Shown here piece by piece: positions 1 through 8,810 of a stretch of DNA of 23,273 bases. The stretch is from the NCBI GenBank assembly GCA_002316015.1, contig DCCS01000023.1, positions 128,563-151,835 on the forward strand. The letters run 5' to 3'. This DNA is from Prevotellaceae bacterium UBA1075 (lineage in GTDB: Bacteria; Bacteroidota; Bacteroidia; Bacteroidales; Bacteroidaceae). The notes under the pieces were generated by a model that made no database searches, was not told the origin of the DNA, and was given only the letters and a program-made list of their open reading frames with translations. The position numbers were made by a program, and so were the translations under genes. How positions within the stretch are numbered: the stretch's first letter is position 1; every line of letters starts with the position of its first letter.

Positions 1-72
1 GCGTTGGCGGATGCAGCGCGCTGCGTTGGCGAATCCAGTGCGGTGCGTTGGCGGATGCGGTGCGGTGCGTTG
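1..72. repeat. 22-nt tandem repeat array A (3 units, probably cut by the window edge)
   Basis: Three consecutive 22-nt units start at 1, 23 and 45, each beginning GCGTTGGCG and ending GCGCT or GCGGT; a fourth breaks off after GCGTTG at 67-72. Units differ at a few positions, for example GCAGCGCGCT against CCAGTGCGGT. The junction of the first two units contains the perfect 12-bp palindrome GCAGCGCGCTGC (13-24). The core matches the arrays at 10741-10872 and at the right end. There are no unique spacers, so it is not a CRISPR array. Function unknown. Confidence 0.85.
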
Positions 73-78
73 TGGCCT

Positions 79-96
79 CCTCCCCCCTGGGGGAGG
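79..96. repeat. GC-rich palindrome downstream of tamL
   Basis: The arms CCTCCCCC (79-86) and GGGGGAGG (89-96) are perfectly complementary around a 2-nt centre. It lies 14 nt past the tamL stop and could stop or stabilise the tamB-tamL transcript, but no T-run follows on the minus strand, so it is not a classic intrinsic terminator. Similar pyrimidine/purine palindromes occur near the other two 22-nt arrays, which suggests a dispersed element rather than a dedicated terminator. Confidence 0.5.
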
Positions 97-109
97 TCGG
101 GTGGAAGTC

Positions 110-2572
110 TCAGAAGGGGTAGCCGATGGCCAGGTGGTAGCCCAGCGAGCGTGGAAAACTCGTCATATTGTAATAGCCGTGACGCCCCGTGTCGTAGGGT
201 GCGTGCAGCCCCACGCCCACATCGAAGCGTATGACCAGGAAGTCGAGGTCGTACCTCAGCCCCGCCCCTGTGCCCAGCGCGATGTCGCGCCCCAGGCGGG
301 CCAGGCTGAACTGCCCGTCCTGCATGCCCTCCGTGCGGCGCAGCAGCCACACGTTGCCCGCGTCAAGGAAGGCCGCCCCGTAGAGTTTCCCCACGATGGG
401 GAAACGGTACTCCACATTGGCCTCGAGTTTCATGTCACCCGCCTGGTCAACATACGAATACTGGCTCTCTCCGGGATGGTGGCGGCCGGGGCCTATGCTG
501 CGTACGCCGAAGGCGCGCACGCTGCACGCCCCGCCCACCGTGAAGAGGTCGGAGTAGGGCGGGATGACGGCGTTTCCGTAACTGTAGGCGACACCTCCCA
601 TTACCCTGGCCGCCAGGCAGCTGCGGCGCGTGAGCGGGAACCGGTGGGTGTACTGGGCGGTGGCGCGCAGGTATTGCGCAAAGGGGACACCCATCATGCG
701 CTTGCCTTTCTCGTGCACGCTCTGCCCACATGCGGCATAGACCAGCGAGGTGAGGTTGCCCGCCTCCTTCACACTCACGCGCAGCGAGCGCGGGTGATGG
801 CGCTTGCTGGTCCAGGTGTAGGTGTATTCCATGCTGGGAACCAACTGGTCGCGCATGGAGACGTACAGAGCCTGGTTGGCGCTTGTGATGCTGTCGAAGC
901 GTGCTGTGGTGTGCTGCAGGGACTGATACTCCAGGGACAGGAGCGTGAACTCATGGCGCTCGTTGGTGCCGTTCTGTATGCTGTAGGAGAGTGAAGCGCT
1001 GAGCGACACGCGCCCGAAGTAACCGGCCCGGTTCATGCTGCGCGCGTCCAGCTGCACGTCGGTCGAAGTGGTCCGGCGGCGCATCCTGCGTTCCAGGAAG
1101 AAGGGCATCAGCCTGGGCCACGACACCGACAGGCTGGCCCCGTACTCGTAGGAGTTGAGCAGCGAGCGGTCGCTGGGCACGTCGGCGCCTGTCTGCCACT
1201 CATAGGAGCCCCATGCCTTCAGCCCAAGGGTCTCCCCGCCACGGAACGCGTTGTGCTTCTTCATGCCAAAGGTAGCCCCCGGGCCCACCTGCCCGTTGCT
1301 CTTCCCCGTGACCCCGGCCTGGAATTCCCCATCGTAGGGCTTGGCAAGCATTGCCTGTATCTCCACGTCCAGAGTGTCGCCGCCGGAGGCCGTGTCGCGT
1401 GGCACATACTGGATGTTGAGGGCGGAAAACAGGCTTGTCGAGACCAGTTTCTGCCGCATCTGCTCCTCGGTCTGCTGGTTGAAGAGGTCTCCGCGCCGTA
1501 TCGTGCAGTGGCGCAGAATGGCTCCGGGATGCAGGGGGGCGCGCTTGCCCGAGGTGCTGTAGCGGTAGGTGAACCCCCTGTGTGCCATGCTGTCGGTCGG
1601 CACCGGGAGCCCGTTCTGCAGGACGGTGAGCCGCAGGGTGCCTATGTGGTAGGGTCGCAGGGCGCGCTGTGGCGCGCTTCCCGAGGGCTCCACCCTGAGT
1701 GCCACGCGCAGCGGCGCCTGCAGGGTGTCGGCGCGGAAGGTGATGTAGGCTGGCCGGAAATAGTAATATCCGGCGTTTCTGAAGGCATTCGCGAGCCTCG
1801 TGCGCTCCTTGTCGAGCATGGCCACGCTGAAAGGGTCGCCGCGCGAGAGCAGCCGGTGCCTGGGCATGGTGGCGCGTATGATGCTGTCGGCGCGCTGCGG
1901 GAAGTGCAGGTAGGCGACGCTGTCGAGATGGAAGAGCGGCCCGGTCTCCACGTGGTACGAAAGTTTGGCCTTGCGGGGGTGGCTCATGGGTATGGTGTCG
2001 TGGCTTACGCGTGCCTGGAAGTAGCCTCTGCCGCGCAGCGTGTTCTGTGCCACGGTGCAGCGCGTCCTGGGATTCACGGTGCTCACATACACCGGGGTGG
2101 CCGCGAAATGGCGGAACATCCACCGTCCGAAGCGGTGGCGGCAGCCGACATAGCGGTTGTAAATCCACAGCCTCACGGGGAATGGGTGTGTCACGCGGCT
2201 GCTGCCCATGAGCGATCCGTTGGGCGCGTAGGACAGCACGGCCTCCACCTCCTCCCTGGCCTCGGCGCTTGCCTGCGTGTCGGCGCGTCCCGCGCGCTTC
2301 AGGCTGTCGCGCCTCTCCTGTTCGTCCCGCACATTCGGGGTGGCTCGCGCGTCGCCTGTCAGCAGTCCCTCGACCTTGGTGTAGGCATTGGCCAGTGCCG
2401 TGATGACTCCCTCGCGGGTCGTGTCGGCCGGCTGTGTGTCAGGCTGGTTGTACTCCAGTTCCTTGATGCCCCGGTACAGGGTCTCGCCCTCCAGCAGATG
2501 GCTGGTGGTGGAGCATGCCGCGAGGCAGAGCGCCGCCAGGGCAAGCGTGATTGTGTGTGTGCCCTTCCTCAT
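110..2572 (-). CDS. tamL: TamL, outer-membrane assembly lipoprotein of the BamA/TamA (Omp85) superfamily
   Basis: This is an 820-residue Omp85-type protein. The N-terminus is a lipoprotein signal peptide with a lipobox ending LAAC, so Cys20 is the probable lipidated residue; lipidation distinguishes Bacteroidetes TamL from proteobacterial TamA. POTRA-like sequence follows, then a C-terminal 16-strand-type surface-antigen barrel. Near residue 685 the stretch GGACSVRAFGVRS matches the VRGF/Y motif of the Omp85 loop 6. The chain ends in GYPF, with the terminal Phe typical of outer-membrane barrels. The start codon overlaps the tamB stop as ATGA, so the two are translationally coupled. By family knowledge TamL and TamB form the translocation and assembly module that inserts or supports outer-membrane and surface proteins. 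BamA itself is unlikely because of the lipobox and the tamB partner. Confidence 0.93.
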   Translation of the reverse strand: MRKGTHTITLALAALCLAACSTTSHLLEGETLYRGIKELEYNQPDTQPADTTREGVITALANAYTKVEGLLTGDARATPNVRDEQERRDSLKRAGRADTQASAEAREEVEAVLSYAPNGSLMGSSRVTHPFPVRLWIYNRYVGCRHRFGRWMFRHFAATPVYVSTVNPRTRCTVAQNTLRGRGYFQARVSHDTIPMSHPRKAKLSYHVETGPLFHLDSVAYLHFPQRADSIIRATMPRHRLLSRGDPFSVAMLDKERTRLANAFRNAGYYYFRPAYITFRADTLQAPLRVALRVEPSGSAPQRALRPYHIGTLRLTVLQNGLPVPTDSMAHRGFTYRYSTSGKRAPLHPGAILRHCTIRRGDLFNQQTEEQMRQKLVSTSLFSALNIQYVPRDTASGGDTLDVEIQAMLAKPYDGEFQAGVTGKSNGQVGPGATFGMKKHNAFRGGETLGLKAWGSYEWQTGADVPSDRSLLNSYEYGASLSVSWPRLMPFFLERRMRRRTTSTDVQLDARSMNRAGYFGRVSLSASLSYSIQNGTNERHEFTLLSLEYQSLQHTTARFDSITSANQALYVSMRDQLVPSMEYTYTWTSKRHHPRSLRVSVKEAGNLTSLVYAACGQSVHEKGKRMMGVPFAQYLRATAQYTHRFPLTRRSCLAARVMGGVAYSYGNAVIPPYSDLFTVGGACSVRAFGVRSIGPGRHHPGESQYSYVDQAGDMKLEANVEYRFPIVGKLYGAAFLDAGNVWLLRRTEGMQDGQFSLARLGRDIALGTGAGLRYDLDFLVIRFDVGVGLHAPYDTGRHGYYNMTSFPRSLGYHLAIGYPF

Positions 2573-5500
2573 GGAGTCTTCCGGTATGTAGTGGTGGTGT
2601 CCCGGGTGGTGGCTTGCGGAGTGTCGGACTGCTGTGGATGCCTGGGCACGGGAATCCCGGTGGCCGGCTTGCCGAAGCGGAACAGGTCGCGCAGCCTGTT
2701 GGTGCGCCTTCTCAGCACCAGAGCCGCTCCCATCTCGGTGAGTTCCCCCTCAATCATCGACTGGTAGTTGCGGTCGTAGTACAGGCGCACATAGCGGCTT
2801 GCCCCATTGTCCAGCATGTACTCCAGTGACACGTTGTCGATGATGGTCTGCCCGTTGTTCTGCGCCTCACTGCCCGAACTCACCTTGCCGCCCACCACCA
2901 GGCTGATGCGGTTGCCCCAGAAACGCTTGCGGAAGCTGAAGCTGTAGTCGGTGGTCGTGCCGCCCGTGGCGGTGGTGCTGTTCTCGATGCCGAAACTGAC
3001 ATCAATGGTGGAGAGTGCCTGCCCCGCTATGTTGTTGATGGCACTCTGCAGGTAGGCGTTCAGGGTGTTGGCATAGCTGAAGCCGTTCTTGACGTTGAAG
3101 CCCTCGGACATGTACATGCCCGTCACCAGCATCGTCACGGCCACACGTCCGCGCTCCTCGGGCGACATGGCCGAGAGTTCGTTCTGCACAGTCATGTCCT
3201 CGGGGGCTTCCAGGGTGAATGTGAGCCCCATGTCGGCCAGTGTCTGGCTCAGGGAAAGTCCCACGTCGAAGGCCACGTTGCGCGGCACGCTGTTCTCCGT
3301 GACGCTTGCCTTTACCCTTTCGCTTGCGCTGATTGCCAGGGTGGGATTGCCTGTGTCACCCGTGAATTCCACATAGCTTCCGCTCTGTATCCTGAAGTCG
3401 TTGAGCGGGATGGCCATTATGGAGTAGCGCATGACACCCTGGCCGATGGTGTAGCGCCCATATAGGCGGAGGTCGTTTTCGGGGTCATAGGTGAGGGTCA
3501 GTTCGCCTCCTCCCTGCAGGTTGATGTAGTCGGAGCCGTCCTCGCTGAGCAGGCAGTGCACTTGTGCCGCCTCTTCCACCGAGAACAGGAGCACGGCGTC
3601 CACGCTTTGTCCGCGCCCCGGTGTGGGCTTGACCTGTGTGGTGTCGGAGAAGTCGCCGAATGTGACAATGTCCGAGAGCTGGTCGTGTATGGTGACGGGC
3701 GAGTCGCGCAGCACATAGGTCACGTCGGTGTTGCCCAGTACGGCCAGCCGCCCGCGCACCCTCAGGTTGTCAAGCGTGCCCCAGGCGCGCGCGTTCATGT
3801 CCACATACACTTTGCCGTAGGCCAGCGCGGTGTGGCTTTGCGGCGCGTCGATGAGCTTGTAGTCCTTGGCCGCGATGTCCAGTGACAGGCTGACCCTCTG
3901 CAGGTCGCTGAAGTCCAGCGAGCCGTTGAGGGTGAGTGGCGAGTTGCCGGCGGCGTATGCCTTGATGTGGTCGAGGTCGAGGCGGCTGCCCTTGATGCGC
4001 AGCGTGTCGTCGGGAATGCTCAGGTCTATGTTGTAGTCCTCGGCCGTCACGTGCATGGACTCGGTGGTGAGGGTGCCTGTTAGGATAGGGTTCGAGGCCC
4101 GTCCCGTGACAGACACCTGCCCCGAGGCTGCTCCGCTCAGGCTCACGGCCCCCTGGGGCAGGAAGGCGTTGGCCAGGCTGAGCGGCAGGCTCTCCAGTGT
4201 GGCCTCGGCTTCCATCCTGCCCTCGTCTTCCTGCGTCAGGTAGGTTCCTGCCAGCGTGGCAATCTCCTTCTCGTCCTGTGTGAGCGCCGCGTCCACATGG
4301 TGGCTTCCGTCGCTGTTGGGGAAATAGGCGGCTTGCAGTCCCATGTCGCCCATGGGTGTGTCCTCGTAGGTCATGCCGTGTATGCCGATGCCCGCCGACA
4401 CGGTGGTGGCACTGTCGGCCTGCATGTAGTGTACGTCGCCATGCAGCAGTCCGCCCAGCCGGGGAGCGTATGGCATGACGCTGGTCAGTTCGGCCATGTT
4501 GATGTTGTTCATGCTGAGTGACAGGTCTTGCAGCGCGTCCTCGTTGGGGGTGGAGTAGAGCTTGAGTCCGGTGCCGTCGTCGGCCAGCAGGCTGACCTTT
4601 GCCAGCAGCCTGCCTTGCCTGGAGACCTCCACATAATTGTCCTTGTTGAGCGTGAAGCGGCGGTAGGCTATGATGGGATTGAGGGGTGTCATGTGCGCCC
4701 GCACCCCGTCGGGTGTCACGTTGGCCTCCAGTCCCATGTCCACTCCTTTCTTTCCCTTGGCGTCGATGAAGTCCAGGTGGATGGTGGCGCCCGTGGCCGT
4801 CAGGCGTGCCTGCAGGGTGGACTGGAAGGACACCACGCGGTTCTTCTGCCCGTTGCTGACGCGTGACTTGATAGCCGTGCCTTCGTGGTCTTGTGCGATG
4901 TCCCACTGGATGGTGTCCAGCAGGATGGCGCCTGTGCTGAGCGTGTAGATGTGGCCCGAACCTCTCAGCCCGGCCCCGGGACTGGTGTCCAGGTCGATGT
5001 TGAGCCTGTCAAACGAGTAGCCGGCCGCGCTTCGCAGAATGTTGTTGACGGGGTTGCGCGTGCCGCACATCAGGTGAACTTGCAGGGTGGGCAGCAGTGC
5101 GCGCAGCCGCTCCTGGTCGATGTGCAGGCTATCGGCCTGAGTGTGTATCTCCCGAAGCAGCCTTTTGCCGTAGAGTGTGAGTGAGTCCAGCCCGTGCGGC
5201 GAGCGCACGTCCATCTGCAGGTCGCCCGCCGACACCATGGCCAGGATGCTGTCGGGAGCCAGCCGCAGGCGTGCCCCCAGGTTCACGGGATGGAATGTGG
5301 TGTCCTTCAGGGAAAGTGTGATGTGGTCGGCCTGCGCGTCCATGGCGTGGGTCTGGCGCAGGTCGGAGCTGCCCTCGACACGCATCTTCATGCTTGCCCT
5401 CATCGTGTCCTTGGCCAGGCGGAGCGCGTGGAGGTCGATGCTGTTGAGTTCCATGGAGAAGGTTGAGGACTCCAGTTTGCGTCCGCGCAGGCGCACCTTG

Positions 5501-7236
5501 GCCAGTGCCAGCATGTCGAGCAACTGGTTACCGCTGGTCACCCGCACTTGTCCCACGCCCTTGTGCAGCCTGGCGTCCATCCCCATATTGCCCAGCCTCC
5601 ATGTCCTGTAGCCTATGGAGTCGATGCACACCTGTCCCTCCATGCTGGTCCTGTCCGAGAGGAAGTCCGTTCCCCGCCCCCTGGCCGACACCTGTGCCGT
5701 GAGGTGGTGCAGTCCGCTCTGTGGAAGCCAGTCCTCCAGCCTCCAGCCGCGTATGCCCAGTTTCAGTCTGTAGGCCATGTCGCGCGTGTGTGCCAGGAGC
5801 GTCATGCGTGCGCGCCCTCTGCCCTGGGTCATCAGCGCGTCCACGCTGAGGTGTCCTCCCGTCCGCATTTCGGTGGCGGCGTGCAGTGTGGTCGCGGGCA
5901 GGCAGGCCTCCCTGGCCCCGAGCCAGCGGCGCACGCACGAGAGGTTCATCGTGCGCATGTCCCACAGCACGCGTCCCGCAAGGCTGTCGGCCGAAAGCAA
6001 GTGGGCCAGGTGCCCCTTGGCCCTCAGGTCTGCCACCGAGGGCACGGTCAGTGCCAGCGTGTCCACATGCATCGCGTCCATGTTGCCTGACGCGTCCAGC
6101 CGGAAGTGCGCTCCCAGGGACGAGAAGGCGCGGCGCGCGTCCTCAGGCACGAGGGAGCCTGCGGCGGCCACGATGTCCCGCATGGCTATGTGCCCCCGGA
6201 TGCGGAGTCCCAGTTGCCCGTCCGTGTGGGGCGCGAAGGCCGAGTAGTCCATGTGCAGGTCGCTTGCCACGCGGCTTGCGGGTGTGGCCATCCTCAGGCG
6301 GGAGAGCGTGAGCCTCTTTCCCGTGCAGCGCACTTGCGCGGCCAGCGAGTCGAGCCTCAGTCCGCAACGCTCTCTCGCCTGTCCCTGCGCCAGGTCGCAC
6401 TCCAGCAGCATCGGGGACTGCCTGAGGCGGATGCGCTCCGCGCGCAGTCCTATGTTGTCAAGCCTGATGTGCGAGGGGTCGATGCCGCCTGTGCCAAGGG
6501 GTGGTGTGTGCGGCAGGTCGTACAGGGCCGAGTCGGCGCGAAGCGTGAAATCCTGTGCCGTGTAGGTCCCACGCCGCAGGTCGGCGGTCCCGTTCCGCAG
6601 GACAGCCCTCCCGACACCCGCCCCGATTCTCATGCTGTCGCCGGGAAGGCGCACGAGCAGGCGGCTATTGCAGACCTCTGCCTTGCGTATTCCGATGCTC
6701 CACAGTGGCGTGGCGGACGTGGTGGTGTCCACCTCCCCGCTGCTTCCGCGCAGTGTGACCTCGATGTCGGAGTCGTGCAGGAGGGCCGTGGCCGCGTGTA
6801 CCCTGTGCTCTCTCACGCTCACGGCATCGGCGTCCAGGTGCAGCAGCCCTATCTTGCCATCGATGCTTACCGAGGGTATCCACTGTCCTGTGTGTGCCCG
6901 TACACCGCTGAGCTCCACGGCATCCACGCCTACGCTCATGTGCAGCAGGCGGCCCAGGTCAAGGTCAACAAGCAGGCGGCCCACGACGAGCAGCGTGTCA
7001 CCGTCCTGCACGGCATGCACGTCGCCCAGGCTCAGGTCAAGGGGGAAGGCCAGCCGCGCGCTGCCAACCGTCACATCGACACCCGTCTGTGCGGACAGGT
7101 AGTCGGCCGCCTGCCGCACCGCCCATCTCTGTATGGGAGGAAGGTAGAGCAGCATGCCGAGCAGCGTGACCGTCACAAGCGGGGTGGCCAGCAACGCCAG
7201 CATCACACGTGTTGTCCTCTTGCGTGTCTTCGTCAT
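2569..7236 (-). CDS. tamB: TamB, translocation and assembly module inner-membrane protein (DUF490 family)
   Basis: The 1555-residue protein starts with basic residues and one hydrophobic segment (about residues 11-31), the usual TamB inner-membrane anchor. A very long region rich in short alternating beta-strands follows, as expected for the periplasm-spanning beta-taco groove. The C-terminal part, roughly from residue 1170, has the character of the TamB/DUF490 domain, including a GGEL..TYDPENDLRLYGRYTIG-like stretch. TamB proteins bridge the inner membrane to TamA/TamL and are linked to outer-membrane protein assembly and phospholipid transport. The gene is first in a two-gene operon and overlaps tamL by 4 nt. 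The chosen ATG lies just downstream of a good -7 box. The long open frames on the opposite strand are GC-driven shadows. Confidence 0.94.
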   Translation of the reverse strand: MTKTRKRTTRVMLALLATPLVTVTLLGMLLYLPPIQRWAVRQAADYLSAQTGVDVTVGSARLAFPLDLSLGDVHAVQDGDTLLVVGRLLVDLDLGRLLHMSVGVDAVELSGVRAHTGQWIPSVSIDGKIGLLHLDADAVSVREHRVHAATALLHDSDIEVTLRGSSGEVDTTTSATPLWSIGIRKAEVCNSRLLVRLPGDSMRIGAGVGRAVLRNGTADLRRGTYTAQDFTLRADSALYDLPHTPPLGTGGIDPSHIRLDNIGLRAERIRLRQSPMLLECDLAQGQARERCGLRLDSLAAQVRCTGKRLTLSRLRMATPASRVASDLHMDYSAFAPHTDGQLGLRIRGHIAMRDIVAAAGSLVPEDARRAFSSLGAHFRLDASGNMDAMHVDTLALTVPSVADLRAKGHLAHLLSADSLAGRVLWDMRTMNLSCVRRWLGAREACLPATTLHAATEMRTGGHLSVDALMTQGRGRARMTLLAHTRDMAYRLKLGIRGWRLEDWLPQSGLHHLTAQVSARGRGTDFLSDRTSMEGQVCIDSIGYRTWRLGNMGMDARLHKGVGQVRVTSGNQLLDMLALAKVRLRGRKLESSTFSMELNSIDLHALRLAKDTMRASMKMRVEGSSDLRQTHAMDAQADHITLSLKDTTFHPVNLGARLRLAPDSILAMVSAGDLQMDVRSPHGLDSLTLYGKRLLREIHTQADSLHIDQERLRALLPTLQVHLMCGTRNPVNNILRSAAGYSFDRLNIDLDTSPGAGLRGSGHIYTLSTGAILLDTIQWDIAQDHEGTAIKSRVSNGQKNRVVSFQSTLQARLTATGATIHLDFIDAKGKKGVDMGLEANVTPDGVRAHMTPLNPIIAYRRFTLNKDNYVEVSRQGRLLAKVSLLADDGTGLKLYSTPNEDALQDLSLSMNNINMAELTSVMPYAPRLGGLLHGDVHYMQADSATTVSAGIGIHGMTYEDTPMGDMGLQAAYFPNSDGSHHVDAALTQDEKEIATLAGTYLTQEDEGRMEAEATLESLPLSLANAFLPQGAVSLSGAASGQVSVTGRASNPILTGTLTTESMHVTAEDYNIDLSIPDDTLRIKGSRLDLDHIKAYAAGNSPLTLNGSLDFSDLQRVSLSLDIAAKDYKLIDAPQSHTALAYGKVYVDMNARAWGTLDNLRVRGRLAVLGNTDVTYVLRDSPVTIHDQLSDIVTFGDFSDTTQVKPTPGRGQSVDAVLLFSVEEAAQVHCLLSEDGSDYINLQGGGELTLTYDPENDLRLYGRYTIGQGVMRYSIMAIPLNDFRIQSGSYVEFTGDTGNPTLAISASERVKASVTENSVPRNVAFDVGLSLSQTLADMGLTFTLEAPEDMTVQNELSAMSPEERGRVAVTMLVTGMYMSEGFNVKNGFSYANTLNAYLQSAINNIAGQALSTIDVSFGIENSTTATGGTTTDYSFSFRKRFWGNRISLVVGGKVSSGSEAQNNGQTIIDNVSLEYMLDNGASRYVRLYYDRNYQSMIEGELTEMGAALVLRRRTNRLRDLFRFGKPATGIPVPRHPQQSDTPQATTRDTTTTYRKTP

Positions 7237-7271
7237 GCGGTCAGCGGGGGGAATTTATAATGATGTGGGGA

Positions 7272-7279
7272 CAAAATTA
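7272..7279 (-). promoter_or_regulatory. tamB-tamL promoter (-7 box)
   Basis: On the minus strand this reads TAATTTTG, a full match to the Bacteroidetes -7 consensus TAnnTTTG, 35 nt upstream of the tamB ATG. No convincing -33 TTTG lies at the usual 19-nt spacing. It is back to back with the promoter of the divergent prolyl isomerase gene. Confidence 0.6.
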
Positions 7280-7301
7280 GCAAAAAGCAGGCATTGCCGC
7301 A

Positions 7302-7331
7302 TTGCGTTGGGCGCAAAAAAGCGTAAGTTTG
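7302..7331 (+). promoter_or_regulatory. Promoter of the cyclophilin-type isomerase gene
   Basis: A -33 TTG (7302-7304) is followed by a 19-nt spacer and TAAGTTTG (7324-7331), a full match to the Bacteroidetes primary sigma factor consensus. This implies a leader of only about 15 nt before the ATG at 7353, which carries AAAGGA 6 nt upstream. The position of this box excludes a start at the upstream ATG near 7302. Confidence 0.75.
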
Positions 7332-7352
7332 CATCGCGAGAAAGGATATGAC

Positions 7353-8057
7353 ATGAAGAAAAGTACATTTGGGACAGTCCTGGCCATCGCGCTGGTGACG
7401 CTTTTGGGGTGCTCTGACAGGAAGCGCGACGCGATAGGCCACACCGAGGTGGTGCTGGAGACCAGCATGGGAAAGATAACCCTGCGGCTGTATGACGACA
7501 CACCGCTGCACCGTGACAATTTTGTGCGCATGGCACGCATGGGAGCCTATGACGGCATCTTGTGGAACCGCGTTGTGGAAGGGTCCACCATACAGAGCGG
7601 AGACCCGCTCCTGCGTGCAGACGGGGGGGGGCCTGCGGTTGACCCCGCGCTGGCAGACAAGACCATCAGGGCCGAGATACACTACCCACGCCATTTCCAC
7701 AAGCCGGGCGCGCTGGCCATGGCACGCCAGCCCGATGATGTCAATCCCGCCAGGGAGAGCAGCGCGACCCAGTTCTACATCGTCACGGGCAAGGTGTACA
7801 GCATAGGCAAGCTGGCCGAGTTGCACCAGTATATGATGGACACCGATACCCTGCACACCATTCCACCCATTCCCGCGCCGCTGAAGAAGGTTTACACCAC
7901 ACGAGGGGGGGCGCCCCACCTGGATGGCGCCTACACCGTGTTTGGCGAGGTGGTGGATGGCATGAAGGTGGTGGAGGCCATAGGCAAGGTGCCCTGCGAC
8001 GAGCATGAGCGCCCGACCAGGCCGGTGGTGCTCGAGCGTGTGACGGTCAGGGACTGA
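7353..8057 (+). CDS. Cyclophilin-type peptidyl-prolyl cis-trans isomerase, lipoprotein
   Basis: The 234-residue protein begins with a lipoprotein signal ending LLGC, with Cys20 as the probable lipidation site, so it should be attached to a membrane in the periplasm. The mature part is a cyclophilin domain: ETSMGKITLRLYDDTP, then VVEGSTIQSGDP (equivalent to the family's FH.v..F.iQgGDp) and later SSATQFYIVTG (equivalent to the sqFfI strand). It would catalyse isomerisation of X-Pro bonds during folding of exported proteins. ATG 7353 is chosen over the longer frame because it gives a proper signal peptide, has AAAGGA upstream and lies downstream of the promoter. The 3' end overlaps the end of the convergent pseudouridine synthase gene by 11 nt. 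Confidence 0.9.
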   Translation: MKKSTFGTVLAIALVTLLGCSDRKRDAIGHTEVVLETSMGKITLRLYDDTPLHRDNFVRMARMGAYDGILWNRVVEGSTIQSGDPLLRADGGGPAVDPALADKTIRAEIHYPRHFHKPGALAMARQPDDVNPARESSATQFYIVTGKVYSIGKLAELHQYMMDTDTLHTIPPIPAPLKKVYTTRGGAPHLDGAYTVFGEVVDGMKVVEAIGKVPCDEHERPTRPVVLERVTVRD

Positions 8058-8739
8058 CGTTGTCCAGCGCAGGCTGGAAACTCTGCCACAGGCGGTCGTG
8101 GGGCAGGGGTGCCGTGAAGTCAAGAGCCTGGTGGCTCACGGGATGCTCCAACTGGAGTCTGTAGGCGTGCAGGCTGATGTTTCCGTCGGGGTTGCTGCGT
8201 GGCGCGCCGTACTTCAGGTCGCCCTTGATGGGGCATCCCATGGCCGAGAGCTGGCACCTGATCTGGTGGTGGCGGCCTGTGTGCAGGTGCACCTCAAGCA
8301 GGAAGTAACGGTCGGAGCAGGCCGCCAGGCGGTAGTCCAGCACGGCCTTTTTCGACCCAGGCACCTCCCTGTCATAGGCCCGGGCTGTGTTTGACTTCTC
8401 GTTCCGGGTGAGCCAGTGGGTAAGTGTCCCCGCATCCTGTGCGGGGCGCGAGCACACAATGGCCAGGTAGGTCTTCCGCACCTGGCCGTGGGCGGCGAAC
8501 ATCTGGTTGAGCCGTGGAAGAGCCTTGCTGGTCCTGGCAAACAGCACGACTCCGCTCACGGGGCGGTCCAGGCGGTGCGCCACGCCCAGGTACACGTTGC
8601 CCGGCTTGGCGTATTTCTCCTTCAGATAGCGCTTGACCGTCTCGCTGAGGGGCTCGTCGCCCGTCTTGTCTCCCTGCACGATTTCGCCCGGCCTCTTGTT
8701 CACCACGATGATGTGGTTGTCTTCGTATAGGACTTCCAT
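8047..8739 (-). CDS. RluA-family RNA pseudouridine synthase
   Basis: The protein has 230 residues when started at the ATG at 8739, giving the typical opening MEVLYEDNHIIVVNKRPG. The catalytic motif is AHRLDRPVSGVVLFART at about residues 54-70, with Asp58 as the presumed nucleophile. A further family stretch is HTGRHHQIRCQL. It is a stand-alone catalytic domain without an N-terminal S4 domain, as in short Bacteroidetes RluA paralogues; the exact target uridines in rRNA or tRNA cannot be told from sequence. A longer frame opens at 8775, but that start lies inside the fabG terminator hairpin. The gene is convergent with, and overlaps, the isomerase gene. It may be expressed by read-through from fabG or from a weak promoter between the hairpin and the start. 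Confidence 0.9.
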   Translation of the reverse strand: MEVLYEDNHIIVVNKRPGEIVQGDKTGDEPLSETVKRYLKEKYAKPGNVYLGVAHRLDRPVSGVVLFARTSKALPRLNQMFAAHGQVRKTYLAIVCSRPAQDAGTLTHWLTRNEKSNTARAYDREVPGSKKAVLDYRLAACSDRYFLLEVHLHTGRHHQIRCQLSAMGCPIKGDLKYGAPRSNPDGNISLHAYRLQLEHPVSHQALDFTAPLPHDRLWQSFQPALDNVSP

Positions 8740-8762
8740 CCGCTTTCTTGGTATAAAGAATA

Positions 8763-8796
8763 TCGCCCGGCACACAGTATGATGTGTGCCGGGCGA
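8763..8796 (-). terminator. Hairpin terminator after fabG
   Basis: Perfect 13-bp arms (8763-8775 and 8784-8796, core CGCCCGGCACAC) enclose an 8-nt loop. The hairpin sits 14 nt beyond the fabG stop codon, and on the minus strand it is followed by the moderately T-rich ATATTCTTTAT. It ends only 23 nt before the pseudouridine synthase start, so read-through could supply that gene. Confidence 0.8.
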
Positions 8797-8810
8797 ATGG
8801 TGTATATGGC

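Noticed and set aside
6106..7260. 384-residue plus-strand frame opposite tamB, and other long antisense frames over tamB and tamL
   Set aside because: They lack motifs, signal peptides and promoters, and are explained by high GC content suppressing stops opposite true genes.
7233..8123. 296-residue minus-strand frame across the prolyl isomerase
   Set aside because: It covers the promoter pair and a gene with clear cyclophilin motifs, and shows no recognisable domain of its own.
8740..8775. Longer start for the RluA-family synthase
   Set aside because: It would start within the fabG terminator hairpin and adds residues not found in the family; MEVLYEDNH is the typical opening.
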